A stretch of 64,000 nucleotides of DNA from Microvirga roseola. Its GTDB lineage: Bacteria; Pseudomonadota; Alphaproteobacteria; Rhizobiales; Beijerinckiaceae. Where the stretch lies: contig NZ_JAJATX010000007.1 in NCBI RefSeq assembly GCF_020866965.1, positions 1 through 64,000 of the forward strand, written 5' to 3'. The notes beneath the pieces were generated by a model. That model saw nothing but the letters and a program-made list of their open reading frames with translations, made no database searches and was not told the DNA's origin. Position numbers and translations under genes: made by a program. Below are positions 54,929 through 63,490 of the stretch, piece by piece (the first letter of the stretch is position 1; each line of letters opens with the position of its first letter).

Positions 54929-57900
54929 GTTTCTTTCCTTCCATAGCCGGTGGCAACGAAGTCGAGCGAACGCGCGACCGCCGTGCCGGATGCGTTGAAA
55001 AAGCGGATGTCGAAGCCCTCTTCGGACTTGTTCGTCACTGTCCAGGTGTCGCCGGTCGTCAGGCCCTGCGCCGTGATGCCCAACCCCTTCAGCCCCCGGA
55101 ACGGTGGCACGAAATCGACCCGCAGCCCCGCCGCCGGAACGGCGAGATCGTTACCTCCCTCCTGGCGGTCCGGCATGTCGATCAGCGCCTCGAGGCGGGT
55201 AACGAGCGGGGTGACGCCGTGCTCATAGGAGAGCAGGCGCAGCCGGAACTCGAAGGCCTGCGCCGTCACGTCGCCGATGACCACCGGGCGCCAGTCGCTC
55301 CACACCGGAGCGCCGGCCGGGTCGTCGTTGGTTGTGCGGGCTTCAAACACCACGCCCCAGGTCGAGGCGGACCCCGTGAGGAAGAAATCCTCGACCGCGA
55401 ACACATCCTCGAGGGCGAAGAAGTCGCTCGTCAGCTTGGCGCCCTGCGCTTCGATCACCCCCGACACGCGCGAGGTATAGACGGCGCCGAGGTCCAGGCT
55501 CTGGCCGAAGCCGTAGATCCCCTCGCTTTCGATGCCCTCCTCGCCCAGGAACCAGTCGGGGGGCCCGAACCAGTCGTCGCGGGCAAAGACGTCGCCAGCG
55601 TAGGCAAGCTGCAGTCCGCCGAGCGTGTCGTTGCGGATGACCTTCGACGGCGCGCCGGCAAACGCCGGTTGCTCGACGAAGGACTCGATGGCGTTCATGT
55701 TGGCGACGCCGACCACGTCGGAGACCACCACGGCGGCGTTCGCGCTCGGCACGCCGGCCCGGGTGATGGCCTTGACGAGGTAGGTGCCGGACGCGGCCGG
55801 AACCTGCGCCCCGGCGACCGGAACACGCTCGAGGAGCGGCACCGATGTGCCCCAGGTCACACCCGACAACTGCGGGGAGAACCGGATTTCGTAGTGCGAC
55901 AGGTGAACGTCGGTCACGCCGATCCAGGCCAGCGTCATAACCTCGCCGCGCACGGAAGCGGTCAGCCCCGCGACGTCGGACGGCGGGGCCAGCACGCCCG
56001 TCGCCAAAATGTCGTTCAACTGCACCCAGGCCGACACGGCCTGCGCCGAATAGACGGCACGGGCCCGGATGTCGACCTGCGAGGGCGGCAGGTTCTCGAT
56101 CTTGAGGAACTGTCCATCCGTTGCGCCTGCGGGGATCCATTGCCCGTCCGTTGCGGTTTCTTCCGCCACGGTATCGGCATCGGTCGCATCAACTGTCGGC
56201 AGGCGGTAGTCGATCCGGTACTGCACCTCGTGCAGCAGGGCGCGCTGGCTGGTGCGCTGCCAGGCCACAACGAAGGTCGAGCGCACCTCGCCGTCCGCCC
56301 CGATCGAGAGCCGTTCCAACGTGGTCAGATTGCCCGGTGGCGTCGGGTCCGGCGGGTCGTCGGTCGAATAGGGGTCAGGGATGACCTCCTCACCAAGCCG
56401 GCTCCACACCGCCTGGCGGTCGATCACCGCCTCGATGTCGATCCGGTCGCGCCCGTTCGGCTTGGCGCTCTTGACGATGAAATTGCGCGTGAGCGTGCTC
56501 ACGCCGGCCACCAGCGCCGTGCTGGTCTCCATGATGTCAAGCGCCAGCACGCTGGTGATCGGCAGCCCCGTGTCCGCCTCGACCGCAGCCTGCGAGGCGG
56601 CATCCATCACCAGCTGGTTCAGGCCACCGCCCTGCCCCGTGAGCGCCACCGGCCCCCACTCGCGGCCGGACCGGTCGCGGATGATGAGATGATCGCCCGA
56701 GGCGAACGGCACGTCGCGGTCGAAGGTCAGCGTCTGTCCGGACACGCCGACCACGCCCGCCAGCTTTGCGTTCGAGGCGAACCAGGTCTCGACGGCAATG
56801 GAGTCGCCGCGCTTGTAGATGCGGCCATCGTGCTCGGTCTGAAACCGCACCGTCTGCCGCCGGTAAGAGGCGACCAGGGCCAGCCAGCGGGCAAGGTGCT
56901 GCGCATGGTTCCAGGACGTCACGCCGAAGAGTTTTCTCCGGGTCGGCGTGATCGACTTATTGCCGTAGTAAATATCCGGCAACTGGATCGGGCGGCGTGG
57001 GTCGCCGTCCTCGTCATACTCGGCGACAATGTGCGCATCACCCCGATCGGGGTCCACGTCGAAGGATAGCCCCGAGGAACCGCGCACGATCTGCCGCGCG
57101 GTGATGACGTGGCGCCGCATGTCCTTGCGGTCATCTCGGACCATCGACCAGATGCGCCCGAGTTGCACAGGCTCGGCGCGCATGGGGAACAGTACGGCCG
57201 ACGCCACATTACAGACCGAATCCGGACCGCGGATGACGCCGTCGAACGTCCCGAGGGCGTCGATCTCGTCGTCTTCGTCGGCATAAAAGCGCAAGGTCTC
57301 GACATCGAGCGCGCTGGCCGGGATCGCAGCCCCATAAACGGTGTTGCGCATGATGTCGGCAAAGGCCCACACGGCCAGACGGGTCGCCCTGGTCTCCCAG
57401 GTGGAGCCGTTCCAGACCGGCACCCTTCCGGTCGCCTCGACTTCGACGTCAGCAAACGATGTGATGCCGAGTGCAGCACTCGATTTGACCTTGATGGCGA
57501 TCTCGGTGACGTGATCGCGCACCCGCTTCTCTGGCCGGTGGCCGCGCAGACCGTCCCACTGCAGCGCATTCGCGATGTTGGTCTCGCGGAAGTTGCGTGG
57601 CTTGTTGTCAAAGAGATTGCGCCCGCGCACCATATAGCGTCCTTCCGGCACGCTGATCATGCGGGTGTAGCGCAGCGGGCGGCGGCTCAAGACTGTATTA
57701 GACCACTTGTCGAGGCGCTTCCACGAGCCGGTTCGGTTGCCGGCGTCGTCAATGGCGGCATATTCAAACTCCCACCCGAGCGGGGCGCCGGCTTCCATCG
57801 CGCCCTGCGAGTTGGCGAAGTTCAGACCGGACCCCTGCGGTGCGCTGATGTCGAGCTGAATCTTGTTGATCTCGACCCCGACCCCGGAGACGATAAAGGG

Positions 57901-58752
57901 CCCGGTCCACTCCCCGACATCGCTGTCGGGCCGGATCAACTCGTTACCCTGGACGGACTCCGACGAGACCACGTCCCGCGGCACGAGCCTGCAGGTCTCG
58001 CCCGGATTGACGATCTCGACCTGTGAGCCCTCGAACGGAGCGCGAATGCCGCCGGCTTCCGTCCACATCAACTGGCCGCTGACGCGAACTTTATGCACCG
58101 ACGCCCCGCCAAGAGTCAGCGTCATGCGCTTGTAGAGGATCTGGTGCTCGCCCTCATAGACGAAGTAGTCTGGCTGGCTCAGGTCCGGCGTCGTCCAGCA
58201 GCGGCCGTAGAGGCGTGGGATACGGTCGCCGGGGCGGGGCAGGTTGCCGCCGCCGCTCACGCCGTAGATCTCGCGGTCCTCCTGCTCGGTCTGGTTCGCC
58301 TTCGGCTTCATGGCCGAGGACAGCAGTGCCATGCCGCCCATGACGATGCCGGTGGCCAGCAGTTTGCCGCCAAGCGTGAGCGCACCGGCGCTGGTGCCGA
58401 GAGCCGGGACGCCGAGCGCGGCAACGGCATAAGGGGCGATCACCATCAGGGCGATCGCGGCGACCGCCATCAGGATCGACGAGCCGCCCCCAGACCCTCC
58501 GCCCTGCGGCAGGTAGGTGATGATCACCGCCTCGTCGGCGCCGACCACGCGGCCGGCCATCTCGCTGCGCAGGACGACGGTCGTGTCGGCCGGCGCGAGA
58601 GGCTCGCCCAGGCGGTGAACGCTGACAATGAACGGGCGCGCCTGGTCCGCGTGCTGCGTGACGAGCCACGCGAGGTCGCCGTCGCAGCCGGGAAGCATGA
58701 CGTTCGGGCGCACGATCTCGCCCGTGACGTTGCGCTGTGCGATCAGGGTCAT
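54925..58752 (-). CDS. Phage tail tip protein, host specificity J-like (TipJ)
   Basis: 1275 residues from ATG 58752. The N-terminal part has a hydrophobic stretch ('SSILMAVAAIALMVIAPYAV') as in TipJ proteins, then 'GVSGGGNLPRPGDRIPRLYG' and 'VTSWNHAQHLARWLALVASY', typical of the central tail-hub region. Fibronectin-III-like modules follow (about residues 850-1000: 'LTASVRGEVMTLAWIGVTDV', 'LSHYEIRFS'). It forms the tail tip that contacts the host and later directs DNA injection. Coupled by ATGA overlaps on both sides. Confidence 0.85.
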   Translation of the reverse strand: MTLIAQRNVTGEIVRPNVMLPGCDGDLAWLVTQHADQARPFIVSVHRLGEPLAPADTTVVLRSEMAGRVVGADEAVIITYLPQGGGSGGGSSILMAVAAIALMVIAPYAVAALGVPALGTSAGALTLGGKLLATGIVMGGMALLSSAMKPKANQTEQEDREIYGVSGGGNLPRPGDRIPRLYGRCWTTPDLSQPDYFVYEGEHQILYKRMTLTLGGASVHKVRVSGQLMWTEAGGIRAPFEGSQVEIVNPGETCRLVPRDVVSSESVQGNELIRPDSDVGEWTGPFIVSGVGVEINKIQLDISAPQGSGLNFANSQGAMEAGAPLGWEFEYAAIDDAGNRTGSWKRLDKWSNTVLSRRPLRYTRMISVPEGRYMVRGRNLFDNKPRNFRETNIANALQWDGLRGHRPEKRVRDHVTEIAIKVKSSAALGITSFADVEVEATGRVPVWNGSTWETRATRLAVWAFADIMRNTVYGAAIPASALDVETLRFYADEDDEIDALGTFDGVIRGPDSVCNVASAVLFPMRAEPVQLGRIWSMVRDDRKDMRRHVITARQIVRGSSGLSFDVDPDRGDAHIVAEYDEDGDPRRPIQLPDIYYGNKSITPTRRKLFGVTSWNHAQHLARWLALVASYRRQTVRFQTEHDGRIYKRGDSIAVETWFASNAKLAGVVGVSGQTLTFDRDVPFASGDHLIIRDRSGREWGPVALTGQGGGLNQLVMDAASQAAVEADTGLPITSVLALDIMETSTALVAGVSTLTRNFIVKSAKPNGRDRIDIEAVIDRQAVWSRLGEEVIPDPYSTDDPPDPTPPGNLTTLERLSIGADGEVRSTFVVAWQRTSQRALLHEVQYRIDYRLPTVDATDADTVAEETATDGQWIPAGATDGQFLKIENLPPSQVDIRARAVYSAQAVSAWVQLNDILATGVLAPPSDVAGLTASVRGEVMTLAWIGVTDVHLSHYEIRFSPQLSGVTWGTSVPLLERVPVAGAQVPAASGTYLVKAITRAGVPSANAAVVVSDVVGVANMNAIESFVEQPAFAGAPSKVIRNDTLGGLQLAYAGDVFARDDWFGPPDWFLGEEGIESEGIYGFGQSLDLGAVYTSRVSGVIEAQGAKLTSDFFALEDVFAVEDFFLTGSASTWGVVFEARTTNDDPAGAPVWSDWRPVVIGDVTAQAFEFRLRLLSYEHGVTPLVTRLEALIDMPDRQEGGNDLAVPAAGLRVDFVPPFRGLKGLGITAQGLTTGDTWTVTNKSEEGFDIRFFNASGTAVARSLDFVATGYGRKET

Positions 58753-59144
58753 GGATTCTTCCGGAAGAAGCGGGTGTTCCAGCGGCGCAGCTCGCGGACC
58801 TCGGTCACGGTTTCGGCCGCGACGCCGTGCGGCTGGTCGGAGTGCCACACAAGGCCCCTGCCCTGCGTGAGGAGGTAGATCCCGGCATGCAGCGTGCCGG
58901 GCTTCGTCATGATCACCACGTCACCGTCCGCAGGCGCGAAGACCTCGACCCAGTCCGCCCGGGCGGGATGGGTCTTGAAGGTGTCGCGGCGCCTGCGCGG
59001 GTCGTCCACCAGGTCGACGCCGAAGGGCGGAAGGGCCTCGCAGCCGAACAGGTCGCGGCGGATGCGCCGGACCAGATCCCAGCAGTGGTGCTCACGGCTC
59101 CACGGCCGGGAGACGAGCGCGTCGAGGTAGGGCTTACGATCCAA
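58749..59144 (-). CDS. NlpC/P60-like tail assembly protein
   Basis: 131 residues from TTG 59144. 'HCWDLVRRIRRDLFG' carries the candidate catalytic Cys and 'PGTLHAGIYLLTQGRGLVWH' the His, as in the K-like cysteine peptidase of siphophage tail tips. It would locally open peptidoglycan or process tail proteins. It sits between the DUF1833-like gene and the J-like gene, the usual order. Confidence 0.75.
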   Translation of the reverse strand: MDRKPYLDALVSRPWSREHHCWDLVRRIRRDLFGCEALPPFGVDLVDDPRRRRDTFKTHPARADWVEVFAPADGDVVIMTKPGTLHAGIYLLTQGRGLVWHSDQPHGVAAETVTEVRELRRWNTRFFRKNP

Positions 59145-59658
59145 GGAACAGCGCCGGATAGCTGTCGATATCGTAGGTGACGCGCGGGAAAGCCTGCTGC
59201 CCGACCTCGTCGAAACCGACCTCGCTCTCGACGCTGGTCGCCGTGACCTCCACGCGCTTGCGCTTGAGTCCAGAGATCACGTCGCCCGGCTCGAACCGGG
59301 CGTCCGAACGGTAGCCGCGATATGTGACGGAGATCGATCCCGCCGAGACCGCCGCATCCTCGAGGTAGGGGATCAGCATCCCGGACACGCCGTCGATCCG
59401 GATCCGGCCCGGGATCGGGCCGTCATCGTCATAGCCCGGCGGGATGACGTCGAAGGCCATGGCGGTGAAATTCCGTGTCTGGCCGGTCTCCAGCGTGAGA
59501 GCGACCAACTCGCCCGCCGTCAGACCCTCGTCGCCGGTCACGATCCGGATCGGCGACGAGAAGGAAGCGTGGTTCAGCTCGAGCGTGTGCAGGATCACGA
59601 CGTTCGAGGGCGCGGAGGCATAGGCCTCCTCCATGGCAGCCGTCAGGCGCGAGGTCAT
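59134..59658 (-). CDS. Phage tail protein, DUF1833-like
   Basis: 174 residues from ATG 59658, two bases after the upstream stop. 'MTSRLTAAMEEAYASAPSNV' at the start, 'LHTLELNHASFSSPIRIVTG' and 'GVSGMLIPYLEDAA' match the DUF1833 pattern of minor tail proteins placed before the tip peptidase. A TTG start at 59679 is possible but less likely. Confidence 0.75.
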   Translation of the reverse strand: MTSRLTAAMEEAYASAPSNVVILHTLELNHASFSSPIRIVTGDEGLTAGELVALTLETGQTRNFTAMAFDVIPPGYDDDGPIPGRIRIDGVSGMLIPYLEDAAVSAGSISVTYRGYRSDARFEPGDVISGLKRKRVEVTATSVESEVGFDEVGQQAFPRVTYDIDSYPALFLGS

Positions 59659-59660
59659 GC

Positions 59661-60035
59661 TTAGTAGTCCAGAACGCAAAGCTGAAGGGCGACGAAGTTG
59701 AAAGGCCCGAGGGTCTGCATCTGCGGGTCACCGATCAGCTGCACGGTCTTATCCGGCAGCGGCAGGGTCGCGCCCGGCTTCCAGACCGGCATGGTGAACC
59801 GGCTTGCCCCATGGTCGAGAGTGTCGCGCACGAAGGCCTGAAATGTGGCGAACTGGTCGTTCGTCAGCTTGAAGCGCACGGCCACCGTCGCCCAGGTCGT
59901 GGTCGAGCGGCGGCGCATCCGGCGCGGGCCATCCTCCATCTCCGTCTCGATCGGCGGGTCATAAAGGCTCGCAGGCCCGGTGCCGTCGCGCAACGGGACG
60001 ACCGGCAGGGAGGCAGGCCAGACTGGGAGCGCCAT
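59661..60035 (-). CDS. Minor tail protein
   Basis: 124 residues. 'LPVWPASLPVVPLRDGTGPA' and 'TTTWATVAVRFKLTNDQFAT' with 'LGPFNFVALQLCVLDY' fit small distal-tail proteins of siphophages that lie between the tape measure and tip genes. Exact family not fixed. Confidence 0.65.
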   Translation of the reverse strand: MALPVWPASLPVVPLRDGTGPASLYDPPIETEMEDGPRRMRRRSTTTWATVAVRFKLTNDQFATFQAFVRDTLDHGASRFTMPVWKPGATLPLPDKTVQLIGDPQMQTLGPFNFVALQLCVLDY

Positions 60036-60037
60036 GA

Positions 60038-61203
60038 TCAGCCCCTTCCGTTGAAGCCAGCGTTGAAACCCTGCGCGAACGACCCATTCCGGTTGCGCTC
60101 GCGCACCATGTCGGCTTTCACCAGGTCTAGCACCGGACGCATGTCGCCGTTCGGCCCGCGCTCCTGGCGGGTGCTGACCTGCACGCCGGCGTGGTTGTTG
60201 ACGATCACCTGCATGCCGCCGCCGCTCTTGCCGTTCGGGATGATGCGGCCAGGCGTGGTCGGCACGAAGGTCTCGCGGCCGGACTCGCCGACCGTGTATG
60301 CCGTGCCCGGCTTGACGAGCCCGCCCGAGGCGCGGCCTGTCGGGTTGAAGGACAAGCCGCCCCCGCCTCCGAGCAGGCTGTCGAGGAAGTTGCCGCCCCC
60401 GAAGAGGCTGTCGAGCGCCATGTCGATCAGCCGGTCGGCCACGCGGGACAGCATGGTCTCGAGCGCCTCGGCCGCGTCCTTGCCTTCGCGCAGGTCGGAG
60501 ATGAACCCAGACAGGGCGCCGGAAGCGATCGAACCGAACTCGGCGATAGCGTCCTCGAAATTCCGGTGCGCCTCCTCCGCGTCCTCGATTTTCTGGCTCG
60601 CCTCGCCATAGGCGGCCGCCACCTGGTCGATCTGCGCCTGCAGCGTCGGCGTGATGGCGACATTGGCCTCTTTCGCCGCCTCCAGCAGCCGGAAGGCGGC
60701 CTCGGCCTTCGCCGTGTCGCCCGCCGACAGGCCGATGGTCTGGCGCTCGGCCTCCAGCGCGCGGGTGCGCATCTGGATCTGCTGGATCTCGCGCTGGAAC
60801 TCATTCTCGCGCTTGCCGCGCCCCCCGCCCGCCTTGTCCTTGTCGCCGCCCGGAACTGCATAATTCGAGTTCCGGATCGGCTTCACCGTGAAGCGCATCG
60901 GGGTTTCCGCCGCGGGAGCCGGCGGCTTGTACCCCCGCATGCTGCCGTGAACGGCGTAGGAGTCGGCGTCAAAGGCCTGGTCGATGCGGTTCTTCGGATC
61001 CATTACCCCCATCGAGGCAAGGCCGCTCTCGGCCATAGCCTTCGCCTGGCCGAACAGCTGGATGAACCGCTCCAGTTCGTGGATCGTGGCCTGAAGACCT
61101 GCCGGCAGCCTGCCGATCTGGTCGACCAGAAACTCGACGGACTTCTGAAACCCATCGGTCGCGCCGATGGCCTCGTTCATCTTGCCAGCCGTGGCGGTCA
61201 GGG
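60038..61203 (-). pseudogene. Tail tape-measure protein, 5'-truncated
   Basis: The remaining C-terminal 380 residues (from Met at 61180) plus about eight in-frame codons upstream are helical and Ala/Glu-rich ('QTIGLSAGDTAKAEAAFRLL', 'ALQAQIDQV'-like) and end with the usual tape-measure tail 'GRASGGLVKPGTAYTVGESG' and 'VIVNNHAGVQV'. A full tape measure would be much longer and contain membrane segments, which are missing. Upstream of about 61203 the sequence becomes a plus-strand PAPS-reductase-like gene, so the 5' part was deleted. Confidence 0.75.
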
Positions 61204-61855
61204 CTGGTATCAGAAGACCCTCCCGGAGGCCAAGGGTATCCGCGGCCGGATCGCAACTCTCGCGCCGATCCTACACTGGCGCGTCTGCAATGTCTGGGAT
61301 TGGCTGAAGATCTACGCCCCGATCGCGGACTACGGCAACTGGGCGACGAAGGTCGTTGCTGACGCTTACGGCGGCGACGAGGCCGAGGAAATCAACGCCC
61401 GCACCGGCTGCATCGGGTGCCCACTGGCAAGCAAGGAAAAGGCGCTCGAGACGATCCTGCTCAATCCGGCCTGGTCCTATCTCTCGCCGCTTCTCAGCCT
61501 GAAGCCTCTCTATCGCGAGCTGAGAGAGCCCAAGCACCGGCTGCGCAAGGCTGGTGCCGAGATCCTGAAAGACGGATCGATGGCCAAGAACCCGCAGCGC
61601 ATGGGCCCGCTCACGTTCGAAGCGCGCCTGATGGGTCTTACGAGGGTGCTGGAGATCCAGGCTACCTGCAATGAGGCTGCGGAGCGTCTCGGCCGGCCCC
61701 GGCTCGACATCCTCAATGCTGAGGAAGAGGCGCGCATCCGCGAGCTGATCGACCTCGGCACGTGGCCGGATGGCTGGGACGGTGAAGAGCCGACTGCCGA
61801 TACACCTCTGGATCTCGTCTTCCCGGACGGGTCCGCGCAGCCCCTGTTGATGTGA
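61204..61855 (+). pseudogene. Phosphoadenosine phosphosulfate reductase-like protein, 5'-truncated
   Basis: About 216 residues of the C-terminal part remain: 'ATLAPILHWRVCNVWDWLKI', 'TGCIGCPLASKEKALETILL' (CxxC pair) and 'LGRPRLDILNAEEEARIREL'. Phage proteins of this group use an N-terminal PP-loop (SGGKDS), which is absent, and the frame upstream is only the antisense of the tape-measure gene. It therefore lost its 5' part at the same junction. Downstream it is followed within ten bases by the MT-A70 gene, so it once led that operon. Confidence 0.75.
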
Positions 61856-61864
61856 GGTGGCGGG

Positions 61865-62434
61865 ATGAACTGGCCCTTCGATCCTCTCCGCCCGCTGTCC
61901 TACGAGCTCATCGTGGCGGATCCGCCGTGGCGCTTCGCCCTGCGCTCTGAAAAGGGACAGGCCAAATCAGCGGATACCCATTACGGCACGATGCAGCTCG
62001 ACGCCATCAAGGCGCTTCCGGTCGGACAGCTGGCCCGTGGCAACTGCCTTCTGTGGCTCTGGGCCACCCACCCGATGATCGGTGAAGCCCTCGACGTGAT
62101 GAGAGCATGGGGATTCCGGTTCGTCAGCTCCGGCGTGTGGGTGAAGACCACCAAGACAGGAAAGCTGAGTTTCGGTACCGGGTATGTGCTGCGCTCCGCC
62201 TCCGAGCCGTTCCTGATCGGCTCCTTCGGTGAGCCGCGCACGTCGCGCAGAGTACGCACGGTCCTCATGGCTGAGCGCCGGGAGCATTCCCGCAAGCCGG
62301 ACGAGGCATACGTCGCCGCCGAGGCGCTCGCCATTGATGCTGTGCGTCGTGCTGATCTGTTCTCGAGGCAAACCCGTCCGGGGTGGGACGCCTGGGGGAA
62401 TGAGGCCACCAAATTCGACGAGGTGTCAGCATGA
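61865..62434 (+). CDS. MT-A70 family adenine methyltransferase
   Basis: 189 residues. The catalytic motif is 'LIVADPPWRF' (DPPW) and the SAM-related region includes 'ARGNCLLWLWATHPMIGEAL' and 'GYVLRSASEPFLIG'. It methylates adenine N6 in DNA or RNA; phages use it to avoid host restriction. The stop overlaps the next frame by four bases. Confidence 0.88.
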   Translation: MNWPFDPLRPLSYELIVADPPWRFALRSEKGQAKSADTHYGTMQLDAIKALPVGQLARGNCLLWLWATHPMIGEALDVMRAWGFRFVSSGVWVKTTKTGKLSFGTGYVLRSASEPFLIGSFGEPRTSRRVRTVLMAERREHSRKPDEAYVAAEALAIDAVRRADLFSRQTRPGWDAWGNEATKFDEVSA

Positions 62435-62532
62435 CCTGGACTTTCGAGGAACACCGCTTGGATACGAGCGCACAGAAGCAGGCACGCCGTCTCCTAGAAC
62501 GACTGCAACGCCACGGGTACTATCGGCAATGA
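62431..62532 (+). CDS. 33-residue micro-ORF coupled to the MT-A70 gene
   Basis: The start lies in an ATGA overlap with the MT-A70 stop and the stop lies in an ATGA overlap with the next frame. The product is basic and helical ('TSAQKQARRLLERLQRHGYY'). The coupled layout, typical of phage operons, argues for a real gene; the function is unknown. Confidence 0.5.
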   Translation: MTWTFEEHRLDTSAQKQARRLLERLQRHGYYRQ

Positions 62533-63098
62533 CTGCGCAAAGGAACAGGCAGTGGCACCTTCAGCGCCTGAGCTGTGCGGCGTTCCGCGACTTAGCCCAG
62601 GCACTCGTCCGGTCAGAACAGATCAGCATCCGCACGGCGGGCGGCAAAACAAGACCGGCCAGCGAAACTGCAACGACTGAACTCAACACTATCGTCATTC
62701 GAGTGCCCCTGTCTGAGAGAGTAAGCAGATTGGCCTGCACCTCAGTCATGGTGAACGAAGATAGTTTCCCGAAACTTACCGGTGCGCGTTTCAGAAGCGC
62801 AACCAACGGCGAGCAAAGAAAAGGGCCACTGTTGCCAGTGGCCCGAAGGAAAGAAAAGGGCCACTGTTGCCAGTGGCCCGAAGGTGGGACCGGAGTCCTT
62901 CCAGAGGGAACGACGCGACCGGGAGGATTGATCGCATCTTCCCTGACATGGGGAGGCCGCTGTGTGCCTGTCACCTGCTTAAAGGCCAAGCTGGCATGCG
63001 CACGGCGCATCAATCCCGCCTTGAATTCGCCCTCCTCACTTCCAGCCGGGGATCAGGGCCATGATCAAACCTTCATTTTGCCAGCGTCGGCAAGGTGA
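62529..63098 (+). CDS. Doubtful frame after the micro-ORF
   Basis: Starts by ATGA overlap with the micro-ORF and stays open for 189 codons. The first about 90 residues ('LQRLSCAAFRDLAQALVRSE') could be a protein, but the later part translates a tandem hairpin repeat (62815-62884) and looks like non-coding sequence. It is probably a shorter or decayed gene. Confidence 0.25.
   Translation: MTAQRNRQWHLQRLSCAAFRDLAQALVRSEQISIRTAGGKTRPASETATTELNTIVIRVPLSERVSRLACTSVMVNEDSFPKLTGARFRSATNGEQRKGPLLPVARRKEKGHCCQWPEGGTGVLPEGTTRPGGLIASSLTWGGRCVPVTCLKAKLACARRINPALNSPSSLPAGDQGHDQTFILPASAR
62815..62884. repeat. Two tandem 35-bp units, each with a perfect hairpin
   Basis: The unit begins AAAGAAAAGGGCCACTG and occurs at 62815-62849 and 62850-62884 with no difference. 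Each holds the perfect stem GGGCCACTG / CAGTGGCCC with a four-base loop TTGC (62823-62844 and 62858-62879). No third copy was seen. Confidence 0.85.
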
Positions 63099-63217
63099 TC
63101 GGCTCGCACCTAAGCCATTGAGACCATAAGCTCGGCTTCTTCGTGCGGAAGCCAACTCACATTAAACTACGTTCATCGATCTATTGCCAAGATGAGCGTA
63201 CTCGGGAGTACTAGGCC

Positions 63218-63490
63218 ATGGGAAGGGCGCAGCTGAGAAACACCAGCCAGACCTTACCTCCTCGTGGGTTAACGCGTGAACAAGCGGCTGACTTCTGTGG
63301 GCTCGCCCCAAGCACCTTTGACGCGTGGGTGCGCGCCAAGAAGATGCCGGGCCCTGTCGCCGGAACGAAGCGGTGGGACCTCAAGGCGCTGGAGAAGGCC
63401 TGGGATCAGCTCTCAGGACTCACCGACACGGTAAACAAGGCCGATGACGATTTCGCCCAGTGGGTACGAGAGAATGGACCTCACAGTTAA
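63218..63490 (+). CDS. Excisionase-like/MerR-type small HTH protein
   Basis: 90 residues. 'GLTREQAADFCGLAPSTFDA' and 'WVRAKKMPGPVAGTKRWDLK' match the short DNA-binding fold of AlpA/excisionase proteins. It lies directly before the integrase and overlaps its likely start by 17 bases, the usual xis-int arrangement. Confidence 0.75.
   Translation: MGRAQLRNTSQTLPPRGLTREQAADFCGLAPSTFDAWVRAKKMPGPVAGTKRWDLKALEKAWDQLSGLTDTVNKADDDFAQWVRENGPHS

Noticed and set aside
51111..61203. Gene transfer agent cluster
   Set aside because: The order and types (DUF1833-like, TipJ with FN3 modules, endolysin, integrase, excisionase) fit a siphophage-like prophage; typical GTA head and DUF2163 genes are absent.
60191..61855. 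One frame that appears to fuse an unknown 340-residue N-terminus to the PAPS-reductase-like C-terminus
   Set aside because: The first part is the antisense of the tape-measure gene; the fusion comes from the deletion junction.
62815..62884. CRISPR-like array
   Set aside because: Two adjacent identical units without spacers and no cas genes.
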